A stretch of DNA of 32,559 nucleotides from Bacteroidales bacterium. GTDB taxonomy: Bacteria > Bacteroidota > Bacteroidia > Bacteroidales > F082. Location: assembly GCA_017649945.1 (NCBI GenBank), contig JAGCFU010000075.1, positions 1 through 32,559 on the forward strand. Reading direction: 5' to 3'. The notes under the pieces were generated by a model that worked only from the letters and a program-made list of their open reading frames with translations, made no database searches and was not told the DNA's origin. Positions 17,001 to 26,304 of the stretch are shown here, piece by piece; position 1 is the first letter of the stretch, and each line of letters starts with the position of its first letter. The translations under genes and the position numbers were made by a program.

Positions 17001-18171
17001 TGCCATCAACGCATCATTATGGAGTAACGATGCCAGCTATCCTTGGACAATATGCGACGAAGAGCCTTATGAAGGAATCTATTGCGTGAAATCAGGAAGC
17101 ATAGGCAACAGCCAGGAAACCTCACTGAACCTCACATATGACGTCAGCGAAAACGATTCAATAGCATTCTATTTAAAAGTCTCATCAGAAGGCACCTATG
17201 ACAAGTTGCTTTTCTACGTCGACAACGTAGAGAAGGGTAACTGGTCAGGAAGCGTCGCATGGTCAAGAGCGCAATATGCAGTATTACCAGGCACACATAC
17301 CTTCACATGGAAGTACCAAAAAGATTATAGCGTGGCAAGCGGTAGCGACTGCTGCTGGATTGACTTCGTGATACTGCCTCGCGACTTGAGCCTTGCTGCA
17401 AGCGCAGGTATCGACATCAACCTTTGTGTTGACGAAGTGGCACAACTCAACGGCTACGCCTCGAACCAGACCTCATTGGAATGGACTACAGCAGGCGACG
17501 GCACCTTTGATGACGCCACAATAGTCAACGCGATCTACACTCCTGGAACCCAAGACATCGCTAATGGCAACGTGACACTCACACTCACAGCGTACAAAGA
17601 TACCGAAGTCATCACCGACGATATGGAAATCACTTTCGTCGAGGAACCTGTGGTGACTTGCCAGACAGAATATATCGCACTTTCAACAGATCCTATCGCA
17701 ATCTCGATAGACATTGAGAATCTCGGCACATTCACTGGCTGGACCACATCAGGAACAGGAACTTTCAGCAATGCCAACAGCATGCAGACCGTATACACTC
17801 CATCTGATGAGGACTTCAACAACATCGACATCACACTCACCGCTTCGTTCACCGGCTGCGGCTACAAGACATACGAGCAAGAGGTTGGAGTACATTTCTC
17901 ATACCTGAATGTGATTGCCAACGATGCCGCCAAGTTGAATATCCATCCTAACCCGACAAATGATGTCATCAACATCTCGATTGACAACATTTCAACCGAT
18001 GTGCAGGTGAATATCTACAACAGCATCGGTCAAGCGGTGTACACATTAAAAGAAACAGCTGACAACGGATTCAGCACAACACTCAATCTCAGTGATTTTG
18101 CCGACGGCATCTACATCCTTCAGATCAGAAGCGATGAGACTGTCTGGACTAAGAAAATCATAAAGAGATAA
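14095..18171 (+). CDS. Secreted C25 (gingipain-type) cysteine peptidase 1 with T9SS sorting domain
   Basis: 1358 aa. Signal peptide 1-25 (ends TTIAQ); propeptide about 26-235 with IVLPNTAGSPNLPTESR; C25 catalytic domain about 245-635 with the dyad His493 (QHRDHG) and Cys526 (FVMSINCQTG), both intact; an Ig-like post-catalytic module; CARDB-like modules with an EF-hand-like loop DGNDNGRLDPGE (861-872); a cleaved-adhesin/MAM-like module (about 964-1096); two Ig-like modules (about 1100-1275); and a type A T9SS C-terminal domain from about 1281 (HPNPTNDV ... KKIIKR). The family cleaves proteins outside the cell, with activation by propeptide removal. Bond specificity is not predictable. It is a paralogue of the peptidase at 20445 and lies 26 bases after rnfA, a setting not expected for an exoprotease. 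Confidence 0.9.
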   Translation: MKKLNLRRLLIVGVLALISSTTIAQTYTYPVKEKQGFSVSQKTRDGMRISYELGQFSLNQLNYRGEEMSEISIKGIVLPNTAGSPNLPTESRMMAIPTGAKATLNVVSYDMEVIKNVEIAPALRIQAEAEEPDMNYTKDMSVYGKDALYPAEPFIAASTYIRGVDAVTVSITPFQYNPVTKDLIVYSNVELSLTYEGGNGQFGEDRLRSPYWDPILAAELINYDQLPVIDYAARMQQWLRDGAEGAEYIIITPNNDDWAPYAEQLKEYRMKQGIITEVYRIDEMPATTTTQMKDWFHNAYDTWEIAPVAVCLLGDHNTNMTQGIPAETTSHPYNGSCITDNFYADAQGNDNLPDMVFCRLVAQNATELPVFVGKQIEYEYTNPNMDPTFYTSPVTALGWQTERWFQLCSEVFGGYMRNHGYTPQRINCIYDGTPGSIWSSNQNTSMVTSYFGPTYMNYIPATPTELGGWTGGSPDQVVQAVNNGTFWVQHRDHGLDEGWGEPAVRNNHIDQMNNVGKMPFVMSINCQTGMFNYTGSNGNCFTEKWLRRTFNGENAGAVGVLSPTEVSYSFVNDAFVWGVYDLFDGDFMPDYGPYAGNTGNWMPAFGNVAGKYFLAQSSWPSNPGSKDITYTMFTAHCDAFLRIYTQVPQTMAVSHQSVQLAGLDNFQITAPEGTTIALTTGEGENLEIVAVAQATGSIQSIEIAPQVPPTVLRLTVTGQNYLRYEADIDVIPAEGPYIIINSYELGNEATQLNFGDDAEFNIQLKNVGNSLAPAGNMTLTSDSEYVTITNGSIDFSAINSNDTMDIDDAFSFTISDEVPNKTNIHFIVTITSGDDTYESNITMKAYAPVFEIGNVIIRELDGNDNGRLDPGETARLKFHVSNTGNANSKVTDVNITINNMFMQLLSEPTITVDTIEASGTYYANFDVYVGGAPSGFSAEYSLDVVSGAYTCSKNFVSKIGLNAEDFESGAINASLWSNDASYPWTICDEEPYEGIYCVKSGSIGNSQETSLNLTYDVSENDSIAFYLKVSSEGTYDKLLFYVDNVEKGNWSGSVAWSRAQYAVLPGTHTFTWKYQKDYSVASGSDCCWIDFVILPRDLSLAASAGIDINLCVDEVAQLNGYASNQTSLEWTTAGDGTFDDATIVNAIYTPGTQDIANGNVTLTLTAYKDTEVITDDMEITFVEEPVVTCQTEYIALSTDPIAISIDIENLGTFTGWTTSGTGTFSNANSMQTVYTPSDEDFNNIDITLTASFTGCGYKTYEQEVGVHFSYLNVIANDAAKLNIHPNPTNDVINISIDNISTDVQVNIYNSIGQAVYTLKETADNGFSTTLNLSDFADGIYILQIRSDETVWTKKIIKR

Positions 18172-18190
18172 ACTGTAAAGCTATTAGCGA

Positions 18191-20428
18191 ATGGAAGGCG
18201 TACCTGCTTTATTTTTCGATTTAGCCCTAATCCTCATTACGGCTGGCGTCACAACGGTCATTTTCAAATGGCTGAAGCAGCCTTTGGTATTGGGATATAT
18301 CGTGGCAGGCTTCCTTATAGGACCTCATTTCACGTATTTCCCTGTCATCGGTGACGCCACGAGCGTGTCGACATGGAGCGAAATCGGCATGGTATTCCTT
18401 CTATTCGCAATAGGACTTGAGTTTTCATTCAAGAAACTGAAAAAAGTCGGCGGTCCGGGCGCTATCATGGTTCTCACAGAGCTGATTATCATGTTCTGCA
18501 CCGGTTTCATCGTCGGCAAGCTCTTCGGATGGCAGAGGATGAACTGCATTTTCTTAGGATGCATGCTCTCCATCTCATCAACCAGCATCATCGTCAAGGC
18601 CTTTGACGATTTAAAACTAAAAAACGAGAAATTCACAGCTGATGTCATAGGCGCTCTTGTGGTGGAAGACCTCGTGGCCGTCATCCTGATGGTGGTCCTC
18701 TCCACACTGTCTGTCGGAAACACCTTCGATGGCGGCGAGCTCGTGCTCAGCATGTTAAAACTCATGTTTTTCCTTATCGTATGGTTCATTTTCGGCATCT
18801 ATCTGATTCCGTCGTTCCTCCGTCTCATCAGGAAATTCATGACAAAAGAGACCCTCGTCATCATCGCTATCGGGTTATGTTTCATGATGGTGATGCTTGC
18901 AAATTACGCAGGGTTCTCGTCGGCACTCGGCGCCTTCGTGATGGGTTCCATCCTTGCCGAGACTCTTGAGGCTGACATAATACATCGCCTCGTCACACCA
19001 ATAAAAAACCTTTTTGCAGCAATTTTCTTCGTTTCTGTAGGCATGCTCGTCGACCCGGAGATATTGGTCGATTACACTTGGCCTGTTATCATCATAGCAC
19101 TTACAGTGATGATTGTAAAGACTTTGAGCGCCACTTTCGGAATGCTTATATCAGGAAGAGACATACACACATCATTCAAAGCGGGATTCTGTTTCTGCCA
19201 AATCGGTGAATTTTCCTTCATCATCGCTTCCCTCGGCTTGAGCTTCAAAGTCATCGACGAATACCTATACCCTATCATCGTCACCGTCTCGATAGTGACG
19301 ACGTTCTTCACGCCTTACATCATACGCCTTGCCAATCCGTTATACGAATGGCTCAACACGAAAATACCGGACAAATGGAAGCAGGCTATGACGAACTACT
19401 CTGAAGGTTTCAAAGTCAACGAGACTACAACGTTGACATTCAAGACCTTCGTCATCAACCAGTTTAAGGACATGGTGATATACGGATGTATCATTTTCGC
19501 CATAGTGGTGATTTGCATCTCAGCCATTGGACCTTTCATCATAAAAAACATACACGGCATCTGGGGCGGCATCATATCAATAGTTGTAACACTGTCAATA
19601 GTGTCGCCAATCATCTGGGCGATGGCGTTCAAGTATAGAATATCACTCACAAACTCGAAGTTAATCACAAAAAACACATTCGAGCGTCATATCATCGCCT
19701 TGATATTCTTACTCAGATACCTTATTGCAATATCAGTAATCACACATATATTACGTAATTTCGTCGATCTGAATTTCTTTGCCGCAATAGGCTTGGCATT
19801 CGTTTATTCGTTAATCCTCGCCTTCTCCAACGGTATAATGAAATCTTACGACAAGTTGGAAAAACACTTCATGGAAAACCTCAACAAACGTCAGAAACAG
19901 GCGTCATTTATCATTCCTGAAGTCCTCCAGCAGAATTTTCATCTTGAAAAAGTGACCGTAAGTCCTCTGAGCCAGATCGTCGGCAAACAGCTGAAAGACA
20001 CTGTGTTCCGGAGTCAATACAAGGTCAGCGTAGTCTGTATCGAAAGAGGCAAGAACACTTACGACCTACCGGATAAAGACATGGCATTCTATCCTTACGA
20101 CGTTGTAACTTTGGTGGGATGCGATGACAACATCAATAAAGTTAAACCTATCATTGAAGTGGAAGATACCGAGCTTATTCACGAACGCAAGGGACATAAT
20201 ATGAGCCTGCATTCTGTCAAGATATCAGAAAAGAGCCCGATTTGCCACGTGTCGCTCCTCAATTCGATGTTCAAGGACAAATACGATGCCATGGTGATTG
20301 CCATCCAACGCGGCAACGATTTCTTATTGAGTCCGTCGGCATCGACAGTATTCAGCTGCGACGACATAATTTGGTTTGTAAGCTCCTCAGAAGCAGCAAA
20401 AATGATAAAAAACAAAGAAGAAGTATAA
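18191..20428 (+). CDS. CPA2-family cation:proton antiporter with C-terminal RCK_C (TrkA-C) domains
   Basis: 745 aa. The first ~385 residues form a CPA2 transport domain: LVLGYIVAGFLIGP (32-45), FLLFAIGLEFSF (69-80), SISSTSIIVKAFDD (127-140) and VVEDLVAV (157-164), where E159-D160 occupy the ion-binding dipeptide position. A second hydrophobic block (about 425-560, four or five helices) follows, then two RCK_C/TrkA-C-like regulatory modules (about 575-665 and 667-740). It should exchange Na+ or K+ for protons at the inner membrane, with ligand gating by the C-terminus. The sequence does not decide Na+ versus K+; its place between rnf and nqr makes Na+ attractive. Gaps of 19 and 16 bases to the peptidase genes suggest one transcript. 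Confidence 0.87.
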   Translation: MEGVPALFFDLALILITAGVTTVIFKWLKQPLVLGYIVAGFLIGPHFTYFPVIGDATSVSTWSEIGMVFLLFAIGLEFSFKKLKKVGGPGAIMVLTELIIMFCTGFIVGKLFGWQRMNCIFLGCMLSISSTSIIVKAFDDLKLKNEKFTADVIGALVVEDLVAVILMVVLSTLSVGNTFDGGELVLSMLKLMFFLIVWFIFGIYLIPSFLRLIRKFMTKETLVIIAIGLCFMMVMLANYAGFSSALGAFVMGSILAETLEADIIHRLVTPIKNLFAAIFFVSVGMLVDPEILVDYTWPVIIIALTVMIVKTLSATFGMLISGRDIHTSFKAGFCFCQIGEFSFIIASLGLSFKVIDEYLYPIIVTVSIVTTFFTPYIIRLANPLYEWLNTKIPDKWKQAMTNYSEGFKVNETTTLTFKTFVINQFKDMVIYGCIIFAIVVICISAIGPFIIKNIHGIWGGIISIVVTLSIVSPIIWAMAFKYRISLTNSKLITKNTFERHIIALIFLLRYLIAISVITHILRNFVDLNFFAAIGLAFVYSLILAFSNGIMKSYDKLEKHFMENLNKRQKQASFIIPEVLQQNFHLEKVTVSPLSQIVGKQLKDTVFRSQYKVSVVCIERGKNTYDLPDKDMAFYPYDVVTLVGCDDNINKVKPIIEVEDTELIHERKGHNMSLHSVKISEKSPICHVSLLNSMFKDKYDAMVIAIQRGNDFLLSPSASTVFSCDDIIWFVSSSEAAKMIKNKEEV

Positions 20429-20444
20429 ATTAACATATATAAAA

Positions 20445-23400
20445 ATGAAAATCAAACATCTCTCAAGAATTATCACGGCAATATTATTATTGTCGTCATA
20501 TACAATGTTTGCGCAGACTTTCGAGGTTGTAAGCAACAGCCGTTCCAACCTTGAACTGAGTCTGACGATTGACGAGTTCTCGTTTGAGGACAATTACCAT
20601 GACGGAATAGAAGGTAAGAATATCATTCTTAACGGCATCATCCTGCCCAATAAAGCCGGAATGCCTGATTTGCCTGTCATTTCACGTTATGTGGCCATTC
20701 CAAGAGGCTCCAGCGTGGTTCTGAATGTCAAGCATCAGGAGACCGAAACCATCACAGGTATCGAGCTCATGCCGGCTCCTGCATTGCCTTTGGATGACAA
20801 CAACACCCCAATGCGATATATACGCAACGAGGAAGTATATTCAACCGACGCCTTCTACCCTGCCGAGCCGTTTGCAGCGTCAAGCCCGATGAAGATACGT
20901 GACGTTGACGTTGCCATTGTCAGTGTGACGCCATTCCAGTATAACCCTGTCACAAAAGAACTCATAGTCACACGCCAACTCAACCTTGAAGTCGTTTTCG
21001 AGGGCGGCGACGGCGTTTTCGGTGGTGAAACACGTTACCGTAACCCTGCATGGGATCACATCATCCGCGACATGGTCATCAACGAGAGCATCTTGCCGGA
21101 CACAGACTATCAGACTTTTATCAAAGAAGCCGTGGCACGCAGAGACGTCGGATGCGAATATCTCATCATCACTCCCGACAACCCCGACTTCATCCAGCTT
21201 GCCGACTCTATCAAGCTCTTCCGCAACCAGCAAGGCATCCTGACAGACGTCAAGACCGTCACGGAATGCGGCGGAAACACACAGACTGCGATACGTAACT
21301 ATATCAGCAACGCTTACAACAACTGGGACATCCCCGTCGCCGCCGTGCTATTGCTCGGTGACCATAATACCGACGGGACTCAGGGCATTGTATCGTACAC
21401 CATGAATAACCATCCAGGCGAGGGATACAACCCGTACATCTCCGACAACAAATACGGTGACATCAACGGCGACCATCTACCAGAGGTCGTCATGGGACGT
21501 ATCACAGGACGCAACTACGATGAGCTATATCACATGATTAACAAGGACTTACAGGCCGAACGGCATCCTTCGACGAACCCACATTTCTACGACAAGCCTA
21601 TCACCGCAATGGGATTCCAACTCGAGAGATGGTTCCAACTCTGCTCAGAGATTGTTAACGGGTTCTGGGAGCACGGACTCGGCAAGCATCCAGTGCGCGT
21701 CAATGCTATATATCAAGGAGCACCAAGCAGCAGATGGTCATCGGCACAAAACACCAACACCATTATCAACTATTTCGGACCTAACGGATTGGGTTATATC
21801 CCTCAGAACATGTCGCATCTCACCGAATGGGACGGCAACGCCAACCAAATCAACGAGGCCATCAACGCAGGAGCTTTCATCCTGCAGCACCGTGACCATG
21901 GCGCCGAAGAGTTATGGGGTGAGCCATCTTACAGCGTCAGCTCTATCAACCGTCTCGTCAACCCTGACCTCACCTTTGTGATGTCAAACAACTGTCTCAC
22001 CGGACGTTTCAACTACGGTGGTGTCAACGGTACATGCTTCGCAGAGGCGTTCCACCGTCATCAGTACGGCGCACTCGGCATCATCGCAGCGACACAGGTA
22101 TCCTACTCTTTCGTCAACGACGTGTACGTGTGGGGTGCATACGATAACATGTGGCCTGATTTCATGCCGACATTCGGCACAAATAACCCTGTCAACTTCA
22201 TGTTGCCAGCCTACGCCAACACCGCAGGAAAGTTTTTCCTCAGCCAGTCTAACTGGACAGACAGCGGCGTCAAAGAGATTACTTATTACCTCTTCCATCA
22301 TCATGGCGACGTGTATATGAATCTTTATACAGAGATGCCACAGACCCTTGATGTCACTGTGATTCCTGTCGTCGTCGAAGGCTCGACACAATTCCAGGTC
22401 ACGGCGACAGAGAATGCCACGATTTGCATCACAAACAACGGCAATATCATCGGATTGGCGACAGCTACCGGTCAACAGCAGACAATGGAAATCACGCCAC
22501 AATCAGCTGGCGATGAACTGCTTCTTACCATAACAAAACAAGATTATTACAGATACACCAGAAAAATATCTGTAATACCTAACCAAGGCCCGTATCTCAT
22601 CTTCAGCTCATGCGAGATAGTCGACCAAGATGGCAACAACCAACTCGATTTTAACGAAGAGGCATCACTGAATGTCGCACTTCATAATGTCGGTTTCGAT
22701 AACATTCAAAATGTTGAGGTCTTACTGTCTTCAGACTCTCCATACATCGAAATCAATTCATTCTCAACAATTTACGAGTCTTTGAATGCGAATGAGATTG
22801 TCAATAAAAACAACGCTTTTTCGATAAGACTCTCTGATGACGTTCCTGATCAGACCAAAATAAGATTCACACTGAGCATGAGCGACGGTGTCCGTTCTTA
22901 TTCAGATACATTCGAACTCACAGCCAACGCTCCTATGTTTAAAGTCACACACCTCGCCATCAAAGACGAGAGCGGCAATGCTACAGACAGACTTTATAAA
23001 GGTCAGACATCTCAGCTGACGTTTACCGTTAACAATCAAGGACATAGCACAAGTAATGCCGTAAATCACGACATTCTCATCGATGCTCCTTTCATCAATT
23101 ATCAGGAGCAAACGATAACCACGGAAGGCATCAATGCCAACGACAGCATCGACGTAACATTCATCGTCACTGTAGCCGAATGGGCTCCGGATGGCGCAAT
23201 CATGGATGACTATATGACTGTCACTTCAAACGGCTATCAAGAAACTTATCAAGCTCAAATCGCTCTTGGAAATTGCATCGAAAACTTTGAAAATGAGACA
23301 CTTAATCCAGCTTTCAAATGGAGTAACTCAGGTTCTTCCGCTTGGATTAAAGACAACAACGACCCTTATGAGGGCAATTACTGCTACACTGGAGTTTCAT

Positions 23401-23933
23401 CAGAAACAGGTTCAACTTCTAAGATTGCGCTCGCTGTTACAACAGAAATCGATGACGTTGTAACCTTCTATTACAAATGTTCGGAAAACAGTGCCGATGA
23501 GTTCAATTTCTCGTTAGACACGGAAACATTCACTTTAACAGGCACAGGATGGCAGCGGTTTGAGCATCCTCTAAACATTGGAATGCATCTTTTACGCTGG
23601 ACTTTCTCGAGAAAGAGCCATGCAGCAGAAGGCACGGCCTCAATCGACCTTATAAAATTACCTCCGATGCATGCCGAAATCACTGACGTTGAAGAAATCA
23701 CTACCACCGACAGCAAAGTTGCCGTATATCCTAATCCTGGAAACAACATTTTGAACATAATCACCACAGAAAATAATTTCTCAAAACTGCAAATCTTTGA
23801 TTTTCAAGGCAGAATGATACTTGAAAAAGATATAGACAGCGAGATTACGACCATCAACACTGAGAGTTGGGCAAAAGGATTGTATTTCTGGAAGATAGGC
23901 AACGAAACAGGCAAATGGATAAAATCAAGATAA
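20445..23933 (+). CDS. Secreted C25 (gingipain-type) cysteine peptidase 2 with T9SS sorting domain
   Basis: 1162 aa, a shorter paralogue of the 14095 gene product. Signal peptide about 1-24 (ends MFAQ); propeptide with IILPNKAGMPDLPVISR; C25 domain about 235-620 with His485 (QHRDHG) and Cys517 (FVMSNNCLTG) intact; Ig-like and CARDB-like modules with an EF-hand-like loop DQDGNNQLDFNE (727-738); one cleaved-adhesin-like module (about 946-1075); and a T9SS C-terminal domain from about 1091 (YPNPGNNILNI). It lacks the two extra Ig-like modules of peptidase 1. Expected to be exported by Sec, then carried across the outer membrane by T9SS with removal of the sorting domain. Its last 19 bases overlap the start of nqrA in another frame. 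Confidence 0.9.
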   Translation: MKIKHLSRIITAILLLSSYTMFAQTFEVVSNSRSNLELSLTIDEFSFEDNYHDGIEGKNIILNGIILPNKAGMPDLPVISRYVAIPRGSSVVLNVKHQETETITGIELMPAPALPLDDNNTPMRYIRNEEVYSTDAFYPAEPFAASSPMKIRDVDVAIVSVTPFQYNPVTKELIVTRQLNLEVVFEGGDGVFGGETRYRNPAWDHIIRDMVINESILPDTDYQTFIKEAVARRDVGCEYLIITPDNPDFIQLADSIKLFRNQQGILTDVKTVTECGGNTQTAIRNYISNAYNNWDIPVAAVLLLGDHNTDGTQGIVSYTMNNHPGEGYNPYISDNKYGDINGDHLPEVVMGRITGRNYDELYHMINKDLQAERHPSTNPHFYDKPITAMGFQLERWFQLCSEIVNGFWEHGLGKHPVRVNAIYQGAPSSRWSSAQNTNTIINYFGPNGLGYIPQNMSHLTEWDGNANQINEAINAGAFILQHRDHGAEELWGEPSYSVSSINRLVNPDLTFVMSNNCLTGRFNYGGVNGTCFAEAFHRHQYGALGIIAATQVSYSFVNDVYVWGAYDNMWPDFMPTFGTNNPVNFMLPAYANTAGKFFLSQSNWTDSGVKEITYYLFHHHGDVYMNLYTEMPQTLDVTVIPVVVEGSTQFQVTATENATICITNNGNIIGLATATGQQQTMEITPQSAGDELLLTITKQDYYRYTRKISVIPNQGPYLIFSSCEIVDQDGNNQLDFNEEASLNVALHNVGFDNIQNVEVLLSSDSPYIEINSFSTIYESLNANEIVNKNNAFSIRLSDDVPDQTKIRFTLSMSDGVRSYSDTFELTANAPMFKVTHLAIKDESGNATDRLYKGQTSQLTFTVNNQGHSTSNAVNHDILIDAPFINYQEQTITTEGINANDSIDVTFIVTVAEWAPDGAIMDDYMTVTSNGYQETYQAQIALGNCIENFENETLNPAFKWSNSGSSAWIKDNNDPYEGNYCYTGVSSETGSTSKIALAVTTEIDDVVTFYYKCSENSADEFNFSLDTETFTLTGTGWQRFEHPLNIGMHLLRWTFSRKSHAAEGTASIDLIKLPPMHAEITDVEEITTTDSKVAVYPNPGNNILNIITTENNFSKLQIFDFQGRMILEKDIDSEITTINTESWAKGLYFWKIGNETGKWIKSR

Positions 23934-25195
23934 GGAAAGGTCTCGATATCCGTCTTGCAGGCGCGCCCTCGAAACAAATTGAACGTTTCGAGCCGAAGTT
24001 TTGTGCCATAAAACCGACTGATTTCATTGGCGTTGTACCAAAGCTGCACGTTGAGGAAGGCGACACAGTGAAAGTCGGTTCAGTGCTTTTTCACGACAAG
24101 AACAACGAAAGAATCGTGTTCACCTCCCCTATCTCGGGAACTGTTAAAGCCATTGTGAGAGGCGAAAAACGAGCAATTCTCAAGATCATGGTGGAAAACG
24201 ACGGCAAAAACGATGCTATCGATTTCAGTTTTGTTAATGATCCCATTGACAAAATGTTACAAAGCGGTGTCTGGCCCATGCTGCGTCAGCGTCCGTTTGC
24301 CACCATCGCCAACCCGAACGACAGACCGAAACATATTTTTGTGTCAATGTTCGACACTTCGCCATTAGCACCTGACAATGATTATATCATTGAAAACCAA
24401 TATGATGCAATAGCGGAAGGAATCAATGTGTTATCACGATTGACTGACGGTAATGTTTACATTAACGTAAACGTTAATTCAACGACGTGTACCGATGCGA
24501 TTAATCGAATTTCTACAGGCATAAACAATGTGGTAATCACACAATTTGAAGGTCCGCATCCTGCAGGAAACGTAGGCACACAAATAAACGCGCTGTCGCC
24601 GATAAACAAAGGCGAAACAGTGTGGTACTGCTATCCGCAGGATGTCATCATAATCGGGAAATTGTTCCTCACCGGAAGATACGACAGCACTCGTATCATT
24701 GCGATGACAGGCTCGGCAGTGAAAAATCCGCATTATTACCAGACACAAGTCGGTGCAGACATAACACCTATCTTAGATATTGTCGACAACTCACGTGTCA
24801 TCAGCGGCAACGTGCTCACCGGAACAAAAATAACAGGCGATAACTGTATCGGTTTTTATGATTCGCAGGTCACGGTGATACCTGAAGGCAACGAATACAA
24901 ACTTTTCGGATGGTTGCGACCTATTTTCAAACGTTTCACCGACACAAACACCAACGGTGACACGCGTCCATACATCATGACGGGGCAGTTCGAGAGAGTG
25001 TTCCCGTTCGACATCTACCCTATGCAACTCATCAAGGCATGCCTAATCAAAGACATCGACCAGATGGAGGAGCTCGGCATCTATGAGATTGACGCTGAAG
25101 ACTTTGCGTTATGCGAAGTCATCGATCCGTCGAAGACACCGATACAACAAATCATTCGCGAAGGACTTGAATTTATCAGAAAGGAGACGTGCTGA
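23915..25195 (+). CDS. nqrA: Na+-NQR subunit A
   Basis: 426 aa from the ATG at 23915 (MDKIKIRKGLDIRLAG), which matches the family N-terminus; an open frame extends to 23867 but the added residues are unrelated, so the internal start is preferred. It lies within the end of the peptidase 2 gene (19-base overlap). The RnfC-like fold is visible (biotinyl-like segment near VVPKLHVEEGDTVKVGSVLF; VFPFDIYPMQLIKACLIKD near the C-terminus), but there are no Fe-S cysteine motifs, which separates NqrA from RnfC. NqrA is the cytoplasmic subunit where quinone is thought to be bound. Stop overlaps the nqrB ATG (TGATG). Confidence 0.92.
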   Translation: MDKIKIRKGLDIRLAGAPSKQIERFEPKFCAIKPTDFIGVVPKLHVEEGDTVKVGSVLFHDKNNERIVFTSPISGTVKAIVRGEKRAILKIMVENDGKNDAIDFSFVNDPIDKMLQSGVWPMLRQRPFATIANPNDRPKHIFVSMFDTSPLAPDNDYIIENQYDAIAEGINVLSRLTDGNVYINVNVNSTTCTDAINRISTGINNVVITQFEGPHPAGNVGTQINALSPINKGETVWYCYPQDVIIIGKLFLTGRYDSTRIIAMTGSAVKNPHYYQTQVGADITPILDIVDNSRVISGNVLTGTKITGDNCIGFYDSQVTVIPEGNEYKLFGWLRPIFKRFTDTNTNGDTRPYIMTGQFERVFPFDIYPMQLIKACLIKDIDQMEELGIYEIDAEDFALCEVIDPSKTPIQQIIREGLEFIRKETC

Positions 25196-26304
25196 TGGGA
25201 CTGAGGAATTATATCGATAAAATCAAGCCTAACTTCGAAGATGGAGGCAAATTCGCAAGATTTCACTCCACTTTCGAAGCATTTGAGACGTTTCTGTACA
25301 CACCTGACACTGTGACAACCAGCGGCGCGCACATCCGCGATGCCGTTGACATGAAACGTTGCCTCATTTCCGTTGTTTTCGCCCTCATTCCTTGCTTCCT
25401 TTTCGGCACATGGAACATAGGATACCAACATTTTCTCTCACTTGGCGAAGACGTAACATTTTGGCAGACAGTCAGTTACGGACTGATAAAGATAATACCG
25501 CTCTATATAGTGAGTTACATCGTCGGTCTGACTATTGAGTTCCTTTTTGCGGAGATACGTCACGAAGCCGTCAACGAAGGTTATTTCGTCACCGGTTTCC
25601 TGATTCCGCTCATCATGCCAGTAGACGTGCCGCTTTGGATGCTTGCGTTAGCTGTGGCTTTTGCGGTAATCATAGGCAAGGAGGTGTTCGGAGGCAGTGG
25701 GATGAACGTGGTGAACCCGGCATTGTTGGCGAGAGCTTTTCTGTTTTTCTCCTACCCTTCCAAAATGACCGGCGACAGCGTATGGATTGCCGAAAAAGCT
25801 GACGCTTACAGCGGAGCCACACCACTAGGCACGCTATTCAACGGCGGCACAGTGCACGACATCCCAAGTTTAACGGATATGTTCATTGGAACAATTCCAG
25901 GAAGCATAGGCGAGACATCGAAAATCGCCATCCTGATTGGCGGTATCTTCCTGATAATCACTGGAATAGCAAGTTTAAGAATAATAATAGCGACATTCAT
26001 CGGTGCAATATCAATGAGTTTGTTGATTTCCGACATCCCGTTCCACTATCATCTGCTGATGGGCGGCTTCATGTTCGGAACGTTTTTCATGGCCACCGAC
26101 CCTGTCACAGCTGCGCAGACCAACATCGGAAAATGCATCTATGGCTTCCTGATTGGAGCCATCGCCATACTGATTCGTGTAGCAAATCCAGGCTATCCTG
26201 AAGGCATGATGCTCGCGATACTGCTTCTCAACGTCTTCGCCCCTCTCATCGACTGGTGCGTGGTGGAATGCAACATCTATAAACGTAAAAAACGCTGGAA
26301 ATGA
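25195..26304 (+). CDS. nqrB: Na+-NQR subunit B
   Basis: 369 aa from the ATG at 25195 (MGLRNYIDKIKPNF), chosen over the GTG at 25189 because AAGGAG at 25181-25186 is eight bases before the ATG and only two before the GTG. About ten membrane helices. ADAYSGATPLGTLF contains the canonical SGAT (206-209) with T209 as the covalent FMN site; GGSGMNVVNPALLARAF precedes it. NqrB carries FMN and riboflavin and forms the main Na+ path with NqrD and NqrE. Overlaps nqrC by 4 bases. Confidence 0.94.
   Translation: MGLRNYIDKIKPNFEDGGKFARFHSTFEAFETFLYTPDTVTTSGAHIRDAVDMKRCLISVVFALIPCFLFGTWNIGYQHFLSLGEDVTFWQTVSYGLIKIIPLYIVSYIVGLTIEFLFAEIRHEAVNEGYFVTGFLIPLIMPVDVPLWMLALAVAFAVIIGKEVFGGSGMNVVNPALLARAFLFFSYPSKMTGDSVWIAEKADAYSGATPLGTLFNGGTVHDIPSLTDMFIGTIPGSIGETSKIAILIGGIFLIITGIASLRIIIATFIGAISMSLLISDIPFHYHLLMGGFMFGTFFMATDPVTAAQTNIGKCIYGFLIGAIAILIRVANPGYPEGMMLAILLLNVFAPLIDWCVVECNIYKRKKRWK

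Noticed and set aside
23867-23914. Longer nqrA start
   Set aside because: The extra 16 residues (MGKRIVFLEDRQRNRQ) are unlike NqrA N-termini and come from the peptidase 2 sorting-domain region read in another frame.
25189-25194. GTG start for nqrB
   Set aside because: The Shine-Dalgarno sequence would be only two bases away; the ATG at 25195 has proper spacing and gives the family N-terminus.
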